NCBI GenBank assembly: GCA_947650365.1
Contig: CANTAL010000097.1
Location: 124,001 to 188,000 of the forward strand
Source: Chamaelirium japonicum
Lineage: Eukaryota > Streptophyta > Magnoliopsida > Liliales > Melanthiaceae
DNA: 64,000 bases
Direction: 5' to 3'
Both the position numbers and the translations under genes were made by a program. Shown piece by piece: positions 39,940-48,974 of the stretch (positions within the stretch are counted from its first letter, which is position 1; the number at the start of each line of letters is the position of its first letter). The notes under the pieces are model-generated. The model made no database searches, was not told the origin of the DNA, and worked only from the letters and a program-made list of their open reading frames with translations.

Positions 39940-39945
39940 CAATTA
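39937..39945 (+). promoter_or_regulatory. Candidate stop-codon readthrough signal between pro and RT
   Basis: TAG-CAA-TTA matches the CAR-YYA context known to promote readthrough of UAG in tobacco mosaic virus. The pol frame is the same frame and is open immediately afterwards. Its first ATG is not until 40237, so RT cannot easily be translated separately. The other two in-frame stops in gag lack this context. Confidence 0.6.
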
Positions 39946-42900
39946 CCGCCCGGTACGAGCGAGCTCCTGGGGAGCCCGTTGGGGGCCTCTTCGTTTAAGT
40001 CCCCTACTCCATCTTCGGGTGGGAGCGGTGTGGATCTTAAGTTGGAGGAAGGCCGCCTAACAACCCCCAAGAGAGGAAGTATTCCGGTTGCCGAAGCACT
40101 TCAAGAGATTGATATTGGCGGCAAAGAAGGGCCAAGAATTGTTAGTCTTGGGACCTCGTTAACCGAGGGCGAGGTCCAAGCCATAACCAGCTTGCTCAGG
40201 GAATACCGCGACGTATTTGCCTGGAGCTTCGCGGACATGCCAGGGATTGACCCGGAGGTCGCCTGTCATCGTCTGCACACCATGAAGGAGTTCCCGCCGG
40301 TCAAACAGAAAGCTCGGCACATACCTGCTGCAAAGTCCGTAGCAGTGGCGGCGGAGATAGATAAGCTGGAGCGAGCCGGCTTCATCCGCGAGGCGCACTT
40401 CCCCGAGTGGATCTCCAATATCGTGGCGGTGCCTAAGAAGAGCGGAGCGGTCAGGGTATGCATTGACTTCTCCGACCTCAACAAGGCATGCCCGAAGGAC
40501 GGATTTCCCCTTCCGAGAATCGGCGCACTGGTCGACGCAGCTGTCGGGTTCCGAGCTCTGTCCTTCATGGATGGATACTCAGGGTACAACCAAATACCCC
40601 TCCATCCCGAGGATCAAGAGAAGACCGCTTTCTACTCCGGAGCGGGCTATCAGAAGCTGTACTGCTATCGAGTGATGCCCTTCGGACTCAAGAACGCTGG
40701 AGCGACCTACCAAAGGTTAGTCACTCAAATGTTTAAAAATCAGATCGGCAGAAATGTCGAGGTTTATGTTGACGACCTTCTGGTCAAAAGTCGAGAGCGA
40801 GGAGGGCATGTAGCCGACCTCCGCGAAACCTTCGAGATACTGAGAAAGTACCGAATGAGGCTGAACCCGGCGAAGTGCGCATTCGGAGTGACGTCGGGGA
40901 AATTCCTCGGGTACCTGGTCACCCACAGGGGGATCGAGGCCGACCCTGGGCAAATCCGAGCACTTGTCGAAATGCCCGCACCAAGAACCCGGCAAGAAGT
41001 CCAGAGATTGAGCGGACGAATCGCCGCGCTCAACCGGTTTATATCCAAATCCTCAGACAATTGCCGACCTCTTTTCGAGCTGCTGCGAAAAGGAGCAAGC
41101 ATTTGCTGGGATGAAAATTGCGAGCGCGCCTTTCAGAAGATCAAAGACTATCTTGCGAGCCCGCCGATCCTAGCAGCACCAAAAGATGGCGCCGAGCTTG
41201 GCGTGTATCTCGCAGTCACGGAGAACGCCGTAAGCGGGGTCCTGGTAGTGGAAGAAGCAAAGGTAGAGCGACCTGTCTATTTTGTGAGCCATACGATGCT
41301 TCCCGCCGAGCTCCGGTATCGACCAATCGAGAAGGTCGCATTGGCCTTGGTCCTTACCGCGAGAAAGCTTCATCCCTACTTCTCAGCGCATATCGTCAAA
41401 GTCATCACGGAGCATCCCCTGAAGAGCGCTCTCTCCAGGCCTTCGGTAGCCGGCAGGTTGTATCGATGGTCTGCCGAGCTCGCCGCCTATGGATTGGAAT
41501 ATGTCCCTCGAGTTGCTGTCAAAGGACAGGCTCTCGCTGATTTCTTGGCGGACTTCCCCATAGAAGAACCAGTCCAGTACCAGGAGGATGAGCCAACTGA
41601 GGCACACCCTGGGAAGGCGAGGTTCTTGGACATCCAAGGCGAGCGTCCTCCAAATGAGCGTCCAGAGGTGACGGGATGGGAATTGTTCGTCGATGGATCC
41701 TCCAATGCTTTGGGGGCTGGGATCGGGGTCGCTCTGATCGCCCAAGAGGTGCTACTTGAGAAGTCAGTCCGGCTGGATTTCGCTGCTACCAACAATGAAG
41801 CAGAGTATGAGGCGTTACTGGCCGGTCTGGAGCTCGCTCAAGAGGTAGGCGCCAAACGCTTAAAAGTCTTTAGTGATTCCCAGCTAATTATTTGCCAAAT
41901 CAATGGGGAGTACGCCTCCCGGGATGCACGAATGGCGATCTACGTTGATCTGGTGAAAAGCAAGGCCGCGGAGTTCGAAAAGATCTCTTTCGAGCAAATT
42001 CCGCGAGCCGATAATAGGCGAGCTGATGCCCTGGCAAACGCTGCCTCCCTACTCGGAACATCGGAAGCTCGCCATATTCTCATTGAAGTCCAGAATCAGT
42101 CTCGGCTCCAGCTGGCGGAGCTCGCAGTTAACCAAGTTTCTGCCGACGTATCTTCTGGCGGGTGGATCGCACTCATTCTTCGTTTCCTTCAGAAGGGCGA
42201 GCTTCCCGAAGGAAAAGAGGAAGCCCGGCGATTGGAGAAATGCGCTGGTCGCTATCTCATTCGCTGGGATCGCCTTTTTCGGAGGTCGTTTGGCGGGCCA
42301 AACCTTCGTTGCATCGAAAGCCCGGAGACCGAAGAAGTTCTGAATTGCATCCACTCTGGCGAGCTGGGAAACCACGCTGGTGGGCGATCTCTAGCTGCAA
42401 AAGTGCGAAGGCAAGGATACTGGTGGCCCACTCTGGAGCAAGACGCTTTGAAGGCCGCTCAGAGGTGCATCCAATGCCAGAAGCACGCAACGACAAACCA
42501 TATGCCTGCAGAAGAACTGCACCCTCTGGCGAGCCCCTGGCCTTTCCAGCAATGGGGAATGGACATTGTGGGACCTTTCCCTGTGTCTACCCGACAGAAG
42601 AAATTCATCTTAGTAGCTACGGACTACTTCACCAAATGGGTGGAAGCGGTCCCGCTAGCTAAGATTGGTGAGAAGCAAGTCAAGGACTTCCTTTGGAAGA
42701 ATATTTTCTGCCGCTTTGGGCTGCCCCGAGTACTCATCACCGACAATGGTCACCAGTTCGACAATCGCTTGATCAGAAGCTTTTGTGTTGAGTATGGAGT
42801 CGACCTAAGATTCTCGTCCCCGAGGTACCCTCAAAGCAACGGGCAGGCCGAAGCTACGAATCGAGTAATCTTAGACAACCTCAAGAAAAGGTTTGAAGGA

Positions 42901-43398
42901 AAGAAAGGACTGTGGGAGCAGGAGCTCGACGGCGTGCTGTGGGCTTATCGTACCACTCCACGACGCTCAACCGATGAATCGCCTTTCAGCCTAACTTACG
43001 GGTGTGAAGCCGTGCTGCCCATCGAAGCCGAGCTGCCAACAGAAAGAAAGCTTGCTGCAGGTGAGGTCGATAACGACGCTCTGCTCGCCGACTCTCTCGA
43101 CCAGCTCGAAGAAAAACGAGAGCGCGCCAATCTACATCTCGCTGGGTACCGACAAGAAATGAAGCGCGCCTACAACAAAAGAGTCCGCCATCGGGCATCC
43201 AAAGCCGGGGACATGGTGATGAGAAAGGTGTTCGCAAACACGCAGGAACCTAATGCAGGGAAGCTCGCGGCGAACTGGGAGGGCCCCTACATAATACGCG
43301 AAGCGTGTGGCTCGGGGGCTTACCAGTTGATGACCGCTGAAGGCGACCTGTTAGAGCGGCCTTGGAATGCTTTGCACCTTCGCAAGTTCTATGCCTAA
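39940..43398 (+). CDS. pol: Pol: reverse transcriptase, RNase H, second RNase H, integrase
   Basis: The frame is open from 39940; no ATG is present before 40237, and the frame is the one used by gag-pro. Numbering from 39979 as residue 1, RT spans about 100-310 with YVDD at 263-266 (40765-40776). The RT-linked RNase H is at about 400-510 (VYLAVTENAVSGVLV). A second RNase H of the archaeal/plant type is at about 566-690, with LFVDGSSNALGAG, NNEAEYEALLAG and VFSDSQL; this double RNase H marks the Tat clade. Integrase has an HHCC finger (HSGELGNHAGG, CIQCQKH). Its catalytic residues are D862, D922 and E958 (D-59-D-35-E). GPY-type NWEGPYIIREA follows near residue 1100. It ends WNALHLRKFYA without a chromodomain. 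No frameshift or internal stop was found, so all catalytic residues are intact. Confidence 0.95.
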   Translation, partial: QLPPGTSELLGSPLGASSFKSPTPSSGGSGVDLKLEEGRLTTPKRGSIPVAEALQEIDIGGKEGPRIVSLGTSLTEGEVQAITSLLREYRDVFAWSFADMPGIDPEVACHRLHTMKEFPPVKQKARHIPAAKSVAVAAEIDKLERAGFIREAHFPEWISNIVAVPKKSGAVRVCIDFSDLNKACPKDGFPLPRIGALVDAAVGFRALSFMDGYSGYNQIPLHPEDQEKTAFYSGAGYQKLYCYRVMPFGLKNAGATYQRLVTQMFKNQIGRNVEVYVDDLLVKSRERGGHVADLRETFEILRKYRMRLNPAKCAFGVTSGKFLGYLVTHRGIEADPGQIRALVEMPAPRTRQEVQRLSGRIAALNRFISKSSDNCRPLFELLRKGASICWDENCERAFQKIKDYLASPPILAAPKDGAELGVYLAVTENAVSGVLVVEEAKVERPVYFVSHTMLPAELRYRPIEKVALALVLTARKLHPYFSAHIVKVITEHPLKSALSRPSVAGRLYRWSAELAAYGLEYVPRVAVKGQALADFLADFPIEEPVQYQEDEPTEAHPGKARFLDIQGERPPNERPEVTGWELFVDGSSNALGAGIGVALIAQEVLLEKSVRLDFAATNNEAEYEALLAGLELAQEVGAKRLKVFSDSQLIICQINGEYASRDARMAIYVDLVKSKAAEFEKISFEQIPRADNRRADALANAASLLGTSEARHILIEVQNQSRLQLAELAVNQVSADVSSGGWIALILRFLQKGELPEGKEEARRLEKCAGRYLIRWDRLFRRSFGGPNLRCIESPETEEVLNCIHSGELGNHAGGRSLAAKVRRQGYWWPTLEQDALKAAQRCIQCQKHATTNHMPAEELHPLASPWPFQQWGMDIVGPFPVSTRQKKFILVATDYFTKWVEAVPLAKIGEKQVKDFLWKNIFCRFGLPRVLITDNGHQFDNRLIRSFCVEYGVDLRFSSPRYPQSNGQAEATNRVILDNLKKRFEGKKGLWEQELDGVLWAYRTTPRRSTDESPFSLTYGCEAVLPIEAELPTERKLAAGEVDNDALLADSLDQLEEKRERANLHLAGYRQEMKRAYNKRVRHRASKAGDMVMRKVFANTQEPNAGKLAANWEGPYIIREACGSGAYQLMTAEGDLLERPWNALHLRKFYA

Positions 43399-43510
43399 GG
43401 AAATTTTTGTAAATTTTCTTTTTGAAAGAGGTTATGAATGAATGATGGGGTTTTTCACAAAGAATTCCACCCGGAAGCTCGCCGCACCAAGAGCTCGCTT
43501 GATCTACAAA
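43399..43510. other. Short spacer between pol and the 78-bp repeats
   Basis: AT-rich transcribed spacer with 'ggaaatttttgtaaattttc', followed by 'gctcgccgcaccaagagctcgc' type sequence shared in style with the LTR. No gene is seen. Confidence 0.6.
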
Positions 43511-43978
43511 GCAGTCCGTCGTTGTGCGGACTTAAAGCAAGACCGGAATCCTCAGAGGCAGCCAGTGGGCGACCTTGAGCTTCCCGGGGCAGTCCGCCGT
43601 TGTGCGGACTTAAAGCAAGACCGGGATCCTCAGAGGCAGCCAGTGGGCGACCTTGAGCTTCCCGGGGCAGTCCGCCGTTGTGCGGACTTAAAGCAAGACC
43701 GGAATCCTCAGAGGCAGCCCTTGGGCGACCTTGAGCTTCCCGGGGCAGTCCGCCGTTGTGCGGACTTAAAGCAAGACCGGGATCCTCAGAGGCAGCCAGT
43801 GGGCGACCTTGAGCTTCCCGGGGCAGTCCGCCGTTGTGCGGACTTAAAGCAAGACCGGGATCCTCAGAGGCAGCCAGTGGGCGACCTTGAGTTTCCCGGG
43901 GCAGTCCGCCGTTGTGCGGACTTAAAGCAAGACCGGGATCCTCAGAGGCAGCCAGTGGGCAACCTTGAGCATCCTGGC
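43511..43978. repeat. 78-bp tandem repeat, six copies, each with a hairpin
   Basis: Units start at 43511, 43589, 43667, 43745, 43823 and 43901, exactly 78 bp apart and nearly identical. Each contains AGTCCGCCGTTGTGCGGACT, a perfect 7-bp stem with a 6-base loop; the first copy has one mismatch. Long open frames on both strands (43442-44011 and 43455-44021) exist because 78 is a multiple of three, so coding is doubtful. Confidence 0.93.
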
Positions 43979-44011
43979 GTTGGCGTACCCCTCGAAGGGC
44001 GAGCCCGCTGA

Positions 44012-44397
44012 ACAGGACCATCGAGAGAAATTAACCGGGCAGGGGGCAGCTAGCACTTATTAGTTTTCTTTTAAAATAAAAATGGTTTAAGTCTCTGAGT
44101 GTAGGGAAGTTTTTTGGTTTGCTTAAACGTTTTCCGGGCTCAGAGACTATCGAGTTTTTGCGAGCATGCCGATTTTTTCTCGTCTTGCATATGTTTAAAA
44201 GTAAAAAGATTGAATCGAATTAGCTGCCTCGCCCGGGGTATCACTCTCGAGGTCGCTGTGAACTCCTAAAGCGGACTCATGAGCAGCACAAGGAAACGAA
44301 AAGAGACATGAAAAGATAAGGAACAGAGGCGAGCTCAAAAAGAAATGTCATTCATTATCCTAAAAATGATTACAAAAGGATTACAAAAAGAGGCCGC
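44012..44397. other. Non-coding spacer 3' of the antisense gene
   Basis: No ORF or known motif. It contains an imperfect inverted repeat, 'aagtctctgagtg' near 44090 with 'ctcagagact' near 44140, and A/T-rich stretches that could hold the polyadenylation sites of the converging pol and antisense transcripts. This last point is inference. Confidence 0.5.
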
Positions 44398-44940
44398 CTA
44401 AGCCCGGCCCACGCCAGCACCCTCGTCGTCACCCCCGTCGTCGCCACCGCGCTTCCTCTTCTTCGACCTTTCGGCCTTGTACTTCTGAATGGCGTCGAGC
44501 GCGCCTTTCTGCAGAAGCTCGTTGAGCTGTGCCTGGAGGCGACGTTGCTGAGCGAGAAGGTCTTGGAGATGCGTTTCCTTCAGAGACGCGATCTCATCCC
44601 TTGAGGCCGCCAACTGACGTTGAAGCTCGGAGACTTCCTTCTGGGCGGCCTCCGCATCGGATAGGGCGCGGTCGCGGGCATCCTCAACCGAAGCTAGCGT
44701 GGTGGTGAAGGTGGCAGCCCGCTGGCGCAGTTCGTTGACCTCCGTGTTAGAGGAGGCGACCTGCTGGCGCAGTCGGACCACTTCAGCCCGCAGCTCGCCT
44801 GACTGGTCCATTTGGCGGATTCGAAGAATGTACTCGTCTACTCTCCTCTCCGAGTCATGGAGAGTGTCATCGTAGAGAGCAACGGTGTTCCCCGCGACTT
44901 CTGCGACCTCGTCAACGAGAGCCCGGCCGACCCGCTCTAC
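44398..44940 (-). CDS. Antisense accessory gene, exon 2 (coiled coil, C-terminal NLS)
   Basis: This is the second coding exon of the minus-strand gene whose first exon is 45018-47444. The acceptor CCGTAG (44946-44941) precedes codon 1 of the exon, and the frame runs 180 codons to TAG at 44400-44398. The exon encodes VERVGRALVDEV and then a long heptad-rich region (ELRAEVVRLRQQVASS and similar). It finishes with KAERSKKRKRGGDD, a likely nuclear localisation signal with an acidic tail. The coiled coil suggests homo- or hetero-oligomerisation. The family function is unknown; long coiled-coil tails after a Transposase_28-like N-terminus are common in proteins carried by plant gypsy elements. Confidence 0.85.
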   Translation of the reverse strand, partial: VERVGRALVDEVAEVAGNTVALYDDTLHDSERRVDEYILRIRQMDQSGELRAEVVRLRQQVASSNTEVNELRQRAATFTTTLASVEDARDRALSDAEAAQKEVSELQRQLAASRDEIASLKETHLQDLLAQQRRLQAQLNELLQKGALDAIQKYKAERSKKRKRGGDDGGDDEGAGVGRA

Positions 44941-45017
44941 CTACGGAGAGAGCGAACAGATTAAGTTAGAAATTGAAGCGGGGGTTTGGAGACAAAGGAG
45001 TATGGAGGCGGCCTTAC
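44941..45017 (-). other. 77-bp GT-AG intron of the antisense gene
   Basis: On the minus strand the donor is CTCGAG|GTAAGG and the acceptor TCTCTCCGTAG|GTAGAG. The interior is T-rich, with 'cttaatctg' as a possible branch region. Both exon ends are phase 0 and both frames stay open, so splicing joins them cleanly. Without splicing the frame ends at a stop inside the intron. Confidence 0.85.
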
Positions 45018-47444
45018 CTCGAGCAGACGGTTAATGATATCGACGTAGGGAGCTTGGGCAAAGATATTGCGCCCCAGGATCTCCCGCATGAAGAAAGGGG
45101 CGCGCTCAGGACCGCCAGTGGAGGAGCCCGCTTGGCTCGCCTCGGTGGGAGCAGCTGGAGGGGGCGCACTGATGGAGGCAGCAGCAGGCTCGGCCTCTTG
45201 AGCGCCGGCCATTCCTTCGTTGATAGGGGAAGGCGCGGCGGCTCCCCTTCGCCCCGGCAGGTCCGGGTCCGAGGCTTCCGAGCTGGAGCTCGGAAAGTCG
45301 TCCAGGATGGCCCCCAGGTCCGGAGACCAATAGGCCAACCTGCCCAGCTCAGGGAGAGGGGGAACCTCAAGAGTGGCGGGCGCGGACTCAGGCGCGAGTG
45401 CGGGCTCGGGCGCAGGCGCGGGCTCGGGAGCAGGCGCGGGCTCGGGCGCGAGCGCGGGCTCGGGCGCAGGCGCGGGCTCGGGAGCAGGCGCGGGCTCGGG
45501 CGCAGGCGCGGGCTCGGGAGCAGGCGCGGGCTCGGGCGCAGGCGCGGGCTCAGGCGCAAGCGCAGGCTCGGGAGCGAGCGCGGGCTCGGGAGCAGGCGTG
45601 GGCTTGGGCGCAGGCGCGGGCTCAGACGCGGGCGCGGGCTCGGGCGCACGCGCGGGCTCGGGAGCAGGCGCGGGCTCGGGCGCAGGCGCGGGCTCAGGCG
45701 CAACCGCGGGCTCGGGCGCAGGCGCAGGCGCAAGCCTGGACGCAGGAGCAGGTTCCTGCGCGGGCGCAGGCTCGGAGACGGGTCCGAGCTCGGGCGCAGG
45801 CGCAGGCACAGGCGAGGACTCGGGAGCAGGTTCCTGCGCGGGCGCGGGCGTGCTAGGGGCAGGAGCGGCCGGTGCCGAGGTCTTGGCCGGAGCGGGTGCA
45901 GAAGGCAGCGGGCTCATTGGCGCCGGTCCCTCGAAGGGCAGGGGAGGCCTCGCTGTCGTAGAAGCGGGCTCATCCTCGAGAGACCGCGGCTCCTCTTCTT
46001 CCGAGCTGGACTCGTCAATGGAATCCTCGCCCGATGGCAAGCCCGCTTCCTCGAGGGCGGCTTTCCTCCTGTCCTCAATGGCTCGCGCATAGGCTTCACG
46101 AGCCTTGCGAACGGCGTCGTCCTTCGCCATTGGGCGAGCTGCTGGAGCCTTCTTCTTCTTCTTCTTTATATGGGCGCCCTCCATCTCTGGGGTCATTACC
46201 GCGACATAAAGAGGTTTAGAAAGGTCGCCCGGGAACTCGCGCATCAGCACCTCGGCCATTGGGGTTTCCACCTCCGCCATGCCAAGAAGGAGCTCGACGC
46301 GCGGGTCCTCGGGGTCGACCATCACAACTTGACGTCGTGGAGGTTCCAAAACTGAGGAGCGCGTGGGGGGATTGGAAACGAAGGGGGAGTTCGCCTGACC
46401 TGGGGCAACCTCGCGGGATGGAGGCGGCGGCGAGGGAATATCCTCCTCGCGGAGCATGTCGATGGTGTCTTCATCGGCGAGCCTGATCGGAGAAGCTCGT
46501 TTCTTCTTCCCCTTCCTCGCTGAAGAAGTGCCGACACCGGCGGGCGCGGCAGCAGCCTGGGAGGTCGCCCCGGTGCGGCGAGAGACCGCCACCTTCTTGC
46601 GCATGATCTTCTGGCGGGTCATGATGGTGCCCGTCCGGAGATCCTTCCAGAGGAAGGAGAAGTCCGGGGCCAGGACCTTGTCCGGAGTCCGCCCGCCGAG
46701 GAACTCCAGGATCGCCTCATCGAGAGATTTCTCTCGGGCTGCCGAGATACACTTCTTCCCCTTAGAGCGATACTCCGCGATCTCCTTGAAGACCGGCAGA
46801 GGCGGTCTGCCGGGAAAGGAGCGAACTCCGGCGCAGGGACCTCGCCAGTTGCCCTCGATCACGAACGGATACTCCTTCCAATATCGGTCTTTGTTCTCGA
46901 CCGCGGAGAAGGGCAGCACCTCGCCAGGGCGGCCTGCGAGGTAGTAGTGGCCGCAGTCGACCTCGCTGAAGATTGTCCCAGGCTTGAGGGACCACTTCTT
47001 CAGGAGATAGGCCAGGGGGATCCTCACGTTAAGGGCTTCCTCGATTTGAGAAAGCCCGTAGAGAATCCCCCACGAGTTGCCTGGGAGCTGGGCGGGGCAT
47101 AAGCCCGCCAGCTCCAGGAGCTCGCTGGCTAGATGGTTCAGGGGCAGTCGGAGCCCTGACCATATTTGCCCCATGGAGACCGCAGTTCCGGAAAGCGGTC
47201 TCCCCGATCTCGGGAAAGGGAGGATGTCGAGCTCTTGGGGGATGCCCGCCGCTGTCCGTAGACTCTCGGGGACAGGCACGCCCCCGATGTCGTTGAACCA
47301 GAGGACGGCGGGCACCTTGGGAGGAGCCTCTTTCTCGGTGCCCGGAGCACGCACCGAGATGGGGGCGACGTTGAGAGGCTCCTCCCGGGAGATCGCAGCA
47401 GCAGCAGCAGTGGCTGAAGAAGAAGCAGTAGCAGAGGAAGCCAT
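45018..47444 (-). CDS. Antisense accessory gene, exon 1 (Transposase_28-like domain, Ala-Pro repeats)
   Basis: I start this at the ATG 47444-47442 (MASSATASSS); an upstream in-frame TTG at 47462 is unlikely. The exon is 809 codons and ends exactly at the GT donor, so the spliced protein has 989 residues. Residues about 45-230 (GLRLPLNHLASELLELAG, QLPGNSWGILYGL, CGHYYLAGRPG) resemble the 'putative gypsy type transposon' domain (Pfam Transposase_28). A basic stretch IKKKKKKAPAAR and an acidic ESSSEEEEP follow. Residues about 568-690 are a PAPAPEPAPAPEP tandem repeat. An antisense gene between pol and the 3' LTR is known in some Tat elements such as maize Grande; its role is unestablished. Open frames on the opposite strand are shadows of the GC-rich repeat. 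Confidence 0.87.
45373..45760. repeat. Ala-Pro coding microsatellite in the antisense gene
   Basis: Degenerate tandem copies of 'gcgggctcgggcgcaggc' and 'gggagcaggc' (plus strand) encode alternating Pro-Ala-Pro-Glu on the minus strand. Length variation between element copies is expected. Confidence 0.9.
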
Positions 47445-47540
47445 GAGAACAAGAGGGCGCAAGCGAGCTGCGAGTTGAGAAAATTAGGGGAGAAGGGAGA
47501 GCTGTTTTCACGCAGCGGTAAAAAATCGTCCCCCTTCCCC

Positions 47541-47550
47541 TATTTATAGG
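47541..47550 (-). promoter_or_regulatory. TATA box of the antisense gene
   Basis: Minus strand CCTATAAATA lies about 97 bp upstream of the ATG at 47444, leaving roughly 70 nt of 5' UTR. This is a good plant RNA polymerase II TATA match, so the gene probably has its own promoter inside the element. Confidence 0.75.
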
Positions 47551-47559
47551 CAAATGAGA

Positions 47560-47855
47560 GAAAGGTGAATCGGGCCGCAGTTAATGCCCGAGCGCGCTCA
47601 GCGAGGCGACGTGACGACAGATGAAGCGACAGCTCGTTCCCTTCCAATCGTCAAGCACCACGTGGGCCACGCGTGGAAAAAGCTGCGCCGGCGCCGACAC
47701 TGTCATTTCTGACAGGAGAAGAACGAATGAGGAGGAGACACGTGTCTCGCGCCGATCGGGATCTCATGATGAGATTCGCTGTATCAGCATTGAGTCTCGC
47801 ATCGAATTTAAGACGAAGCGACCGTTGGAGATTTGGTGCGATACCCAAGTCACAA
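47560..47855. other. Spacer between the antisense promoter and the 146-bp repeats
   Basis: GC-rich sequence with no convincing ORF; it probably contains upstream promoter sequence of the antisense gene. Short open frames in both directions have no recognisable domains. Confidence 0.55.
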
Positions 47856-48400
47856 GATCGCTCGCGGCAGGTGCCCGCAGCTCGCCCGACGCAGACCCTG
47901 GCCGCATGTGACAAACTCGCATCGGAAGGAGATCGCTCGTGGCTGACGCTCGTGGCCCGCCCAGCGTTTGTGAAGTACTGGCAGTCAAAGCTCTCGGCGC
48001 AGATCGCTCGCGGCAGGTGCCCGCAGCTCGCCCGACGCAGACCCTGGCCGCATGTGACAAGCTCGCATCGGAAGGAGATCGCTCGTGGCTGACGCTCGTG
48101 GCCCGCCCAGCGTTTGTGAAGTACTGGCAGTCAAAGCTCTCGGCGCAGATTGCTCGCGGTAGGTGCCCGCAGCTCGCCCGACGCAGACCCTGGCCGCATG
48201 TGGCAAGCTCACATCGGAAGGAGATCGCTCGTGGCTGACGCTTGTGGCCCGCCCAGCTTTTGAGAAGAACTGGCGGTCAAAGCTCTCGGCGCAGTTTGCT
48301 CGCGGCAGGTGCCCGCAGCTCGCCCGACGCAGACCCTGGCCGCATGTGACAAGCTCGCATCGGAAGGAGATCGCTCGTGGCTGACGCTCGTGGCTAATTC
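47856..48400. repeat. 146-bp tandem repeat array (subfamily 1) before the 3' LTR
   Basis: Copies start at 47856, 48002, 48148 and 48294, each exactly 146 bp apart. Each contains 'gcaggtgcccgcagctcgcc' and 'cagaccctggccgcatgtg'. This is the hypervariable 3' region known in Tat elements. Open frames here are repeat-derived. Confidence 0.93.
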
Positions 48401-48537
48401 GCACCGGAAGGAGGCCGCCCGCGGAAGGTGCTCCTGGCCCGCCCGACGCTTGCAGTAGCGGATAGCTGCGTTCCTTGGACATAGCAGCATCGTCCTCGAG
48501 GTCTCACCCATGAGACGCCGAGTCAAAACCCTCGGCA
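48401..48537. other. Degenerate linker between the two 146-bp repeat subfamilies
   Basis: Partial, rearranged repeat pieces ('caccggaaggaggccgcccg') are mixed with unique sequence. No gene is seen. Confidence 0.6.
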
Positions 48538-48835
48538 CAGATCGTTCACGGCTGGTGCCCGTAGCTCGCCCGAGGCAGACCCTGACCGCATGTGACAAGC
48601 TCGCACCGGAAGGAGATTGCTCGTGGCCGACGCTCTCGGCCCGCCCAGCGTTCTTGAAACACTGACAGTCAAAACCCTCGGCACAGATCGTTCACGGCTG
48701 GTGCCCGTAGCTCGCCCGAGGCAGACCCTGACCGCATGTGACAAGCTCGCACCGGAAGGAGATTGCTCGTGGCCGACACTCTCGGCCCGACCAGCGTTCT
48801 TGAAACACTAACAATCAAAGCTCTCGACGCAGATC
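48538..48835. repeat. 146-bp tandem repeat, subfamily 2
   Basis: Two copies (from about 48538 and 48684, again 146 bp apart) carry 'gatcgttcacggctggtgcc' and 'gaggcagaccctgaccgc'. They are more like each other than like the copies at 47856-48400. Confidence 0.9.
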
Positions 48836-48961
48836 GCCCGTAGCTACTATCTCCTCCCCGTCAGGAAACTGTTGCAGCAGACATTGATATCAGGCACATT
48901 ACGAGGGATAGGAACTCACTAAGACTCCTGAGCAAGTGTCGAGTTTTCTCGATCACTCCCT

Positions 48962-48974
48962 CAGGAGGGGGTAA
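48962..48974 (+). promoter_or_regulatory. Polypurine tract of the gypsy element
   Basis: CAGGAGGGGGTAA immediately precedes the 3' LTR start TGTTGGGGG at 48975. Confidence 0.9.

Noticed and set aside
43442..44021. Long open frames on both strands over the 78-bp repeat
   Set aside because: Both strands stay open because 78 is a multiple of three and one unit happens to lack stops. There is no domain, and the repeat is better explained as non-coding.
44973..46355. 460-codon plus-strand frame and several Arg- or Ala/Gly-rich frames opposite the antisense gene
   Set aside because: They are shadows of the GC-rich Pro-Ala coding repeat on the minus strand. The minus strand has the splice sites, TATA box and a conserved domain.
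47621..48811. Open frames across the 146-bp repeats
   Set aside because: They are repeat-derived in several frames on both strands, with no domain or promoter.
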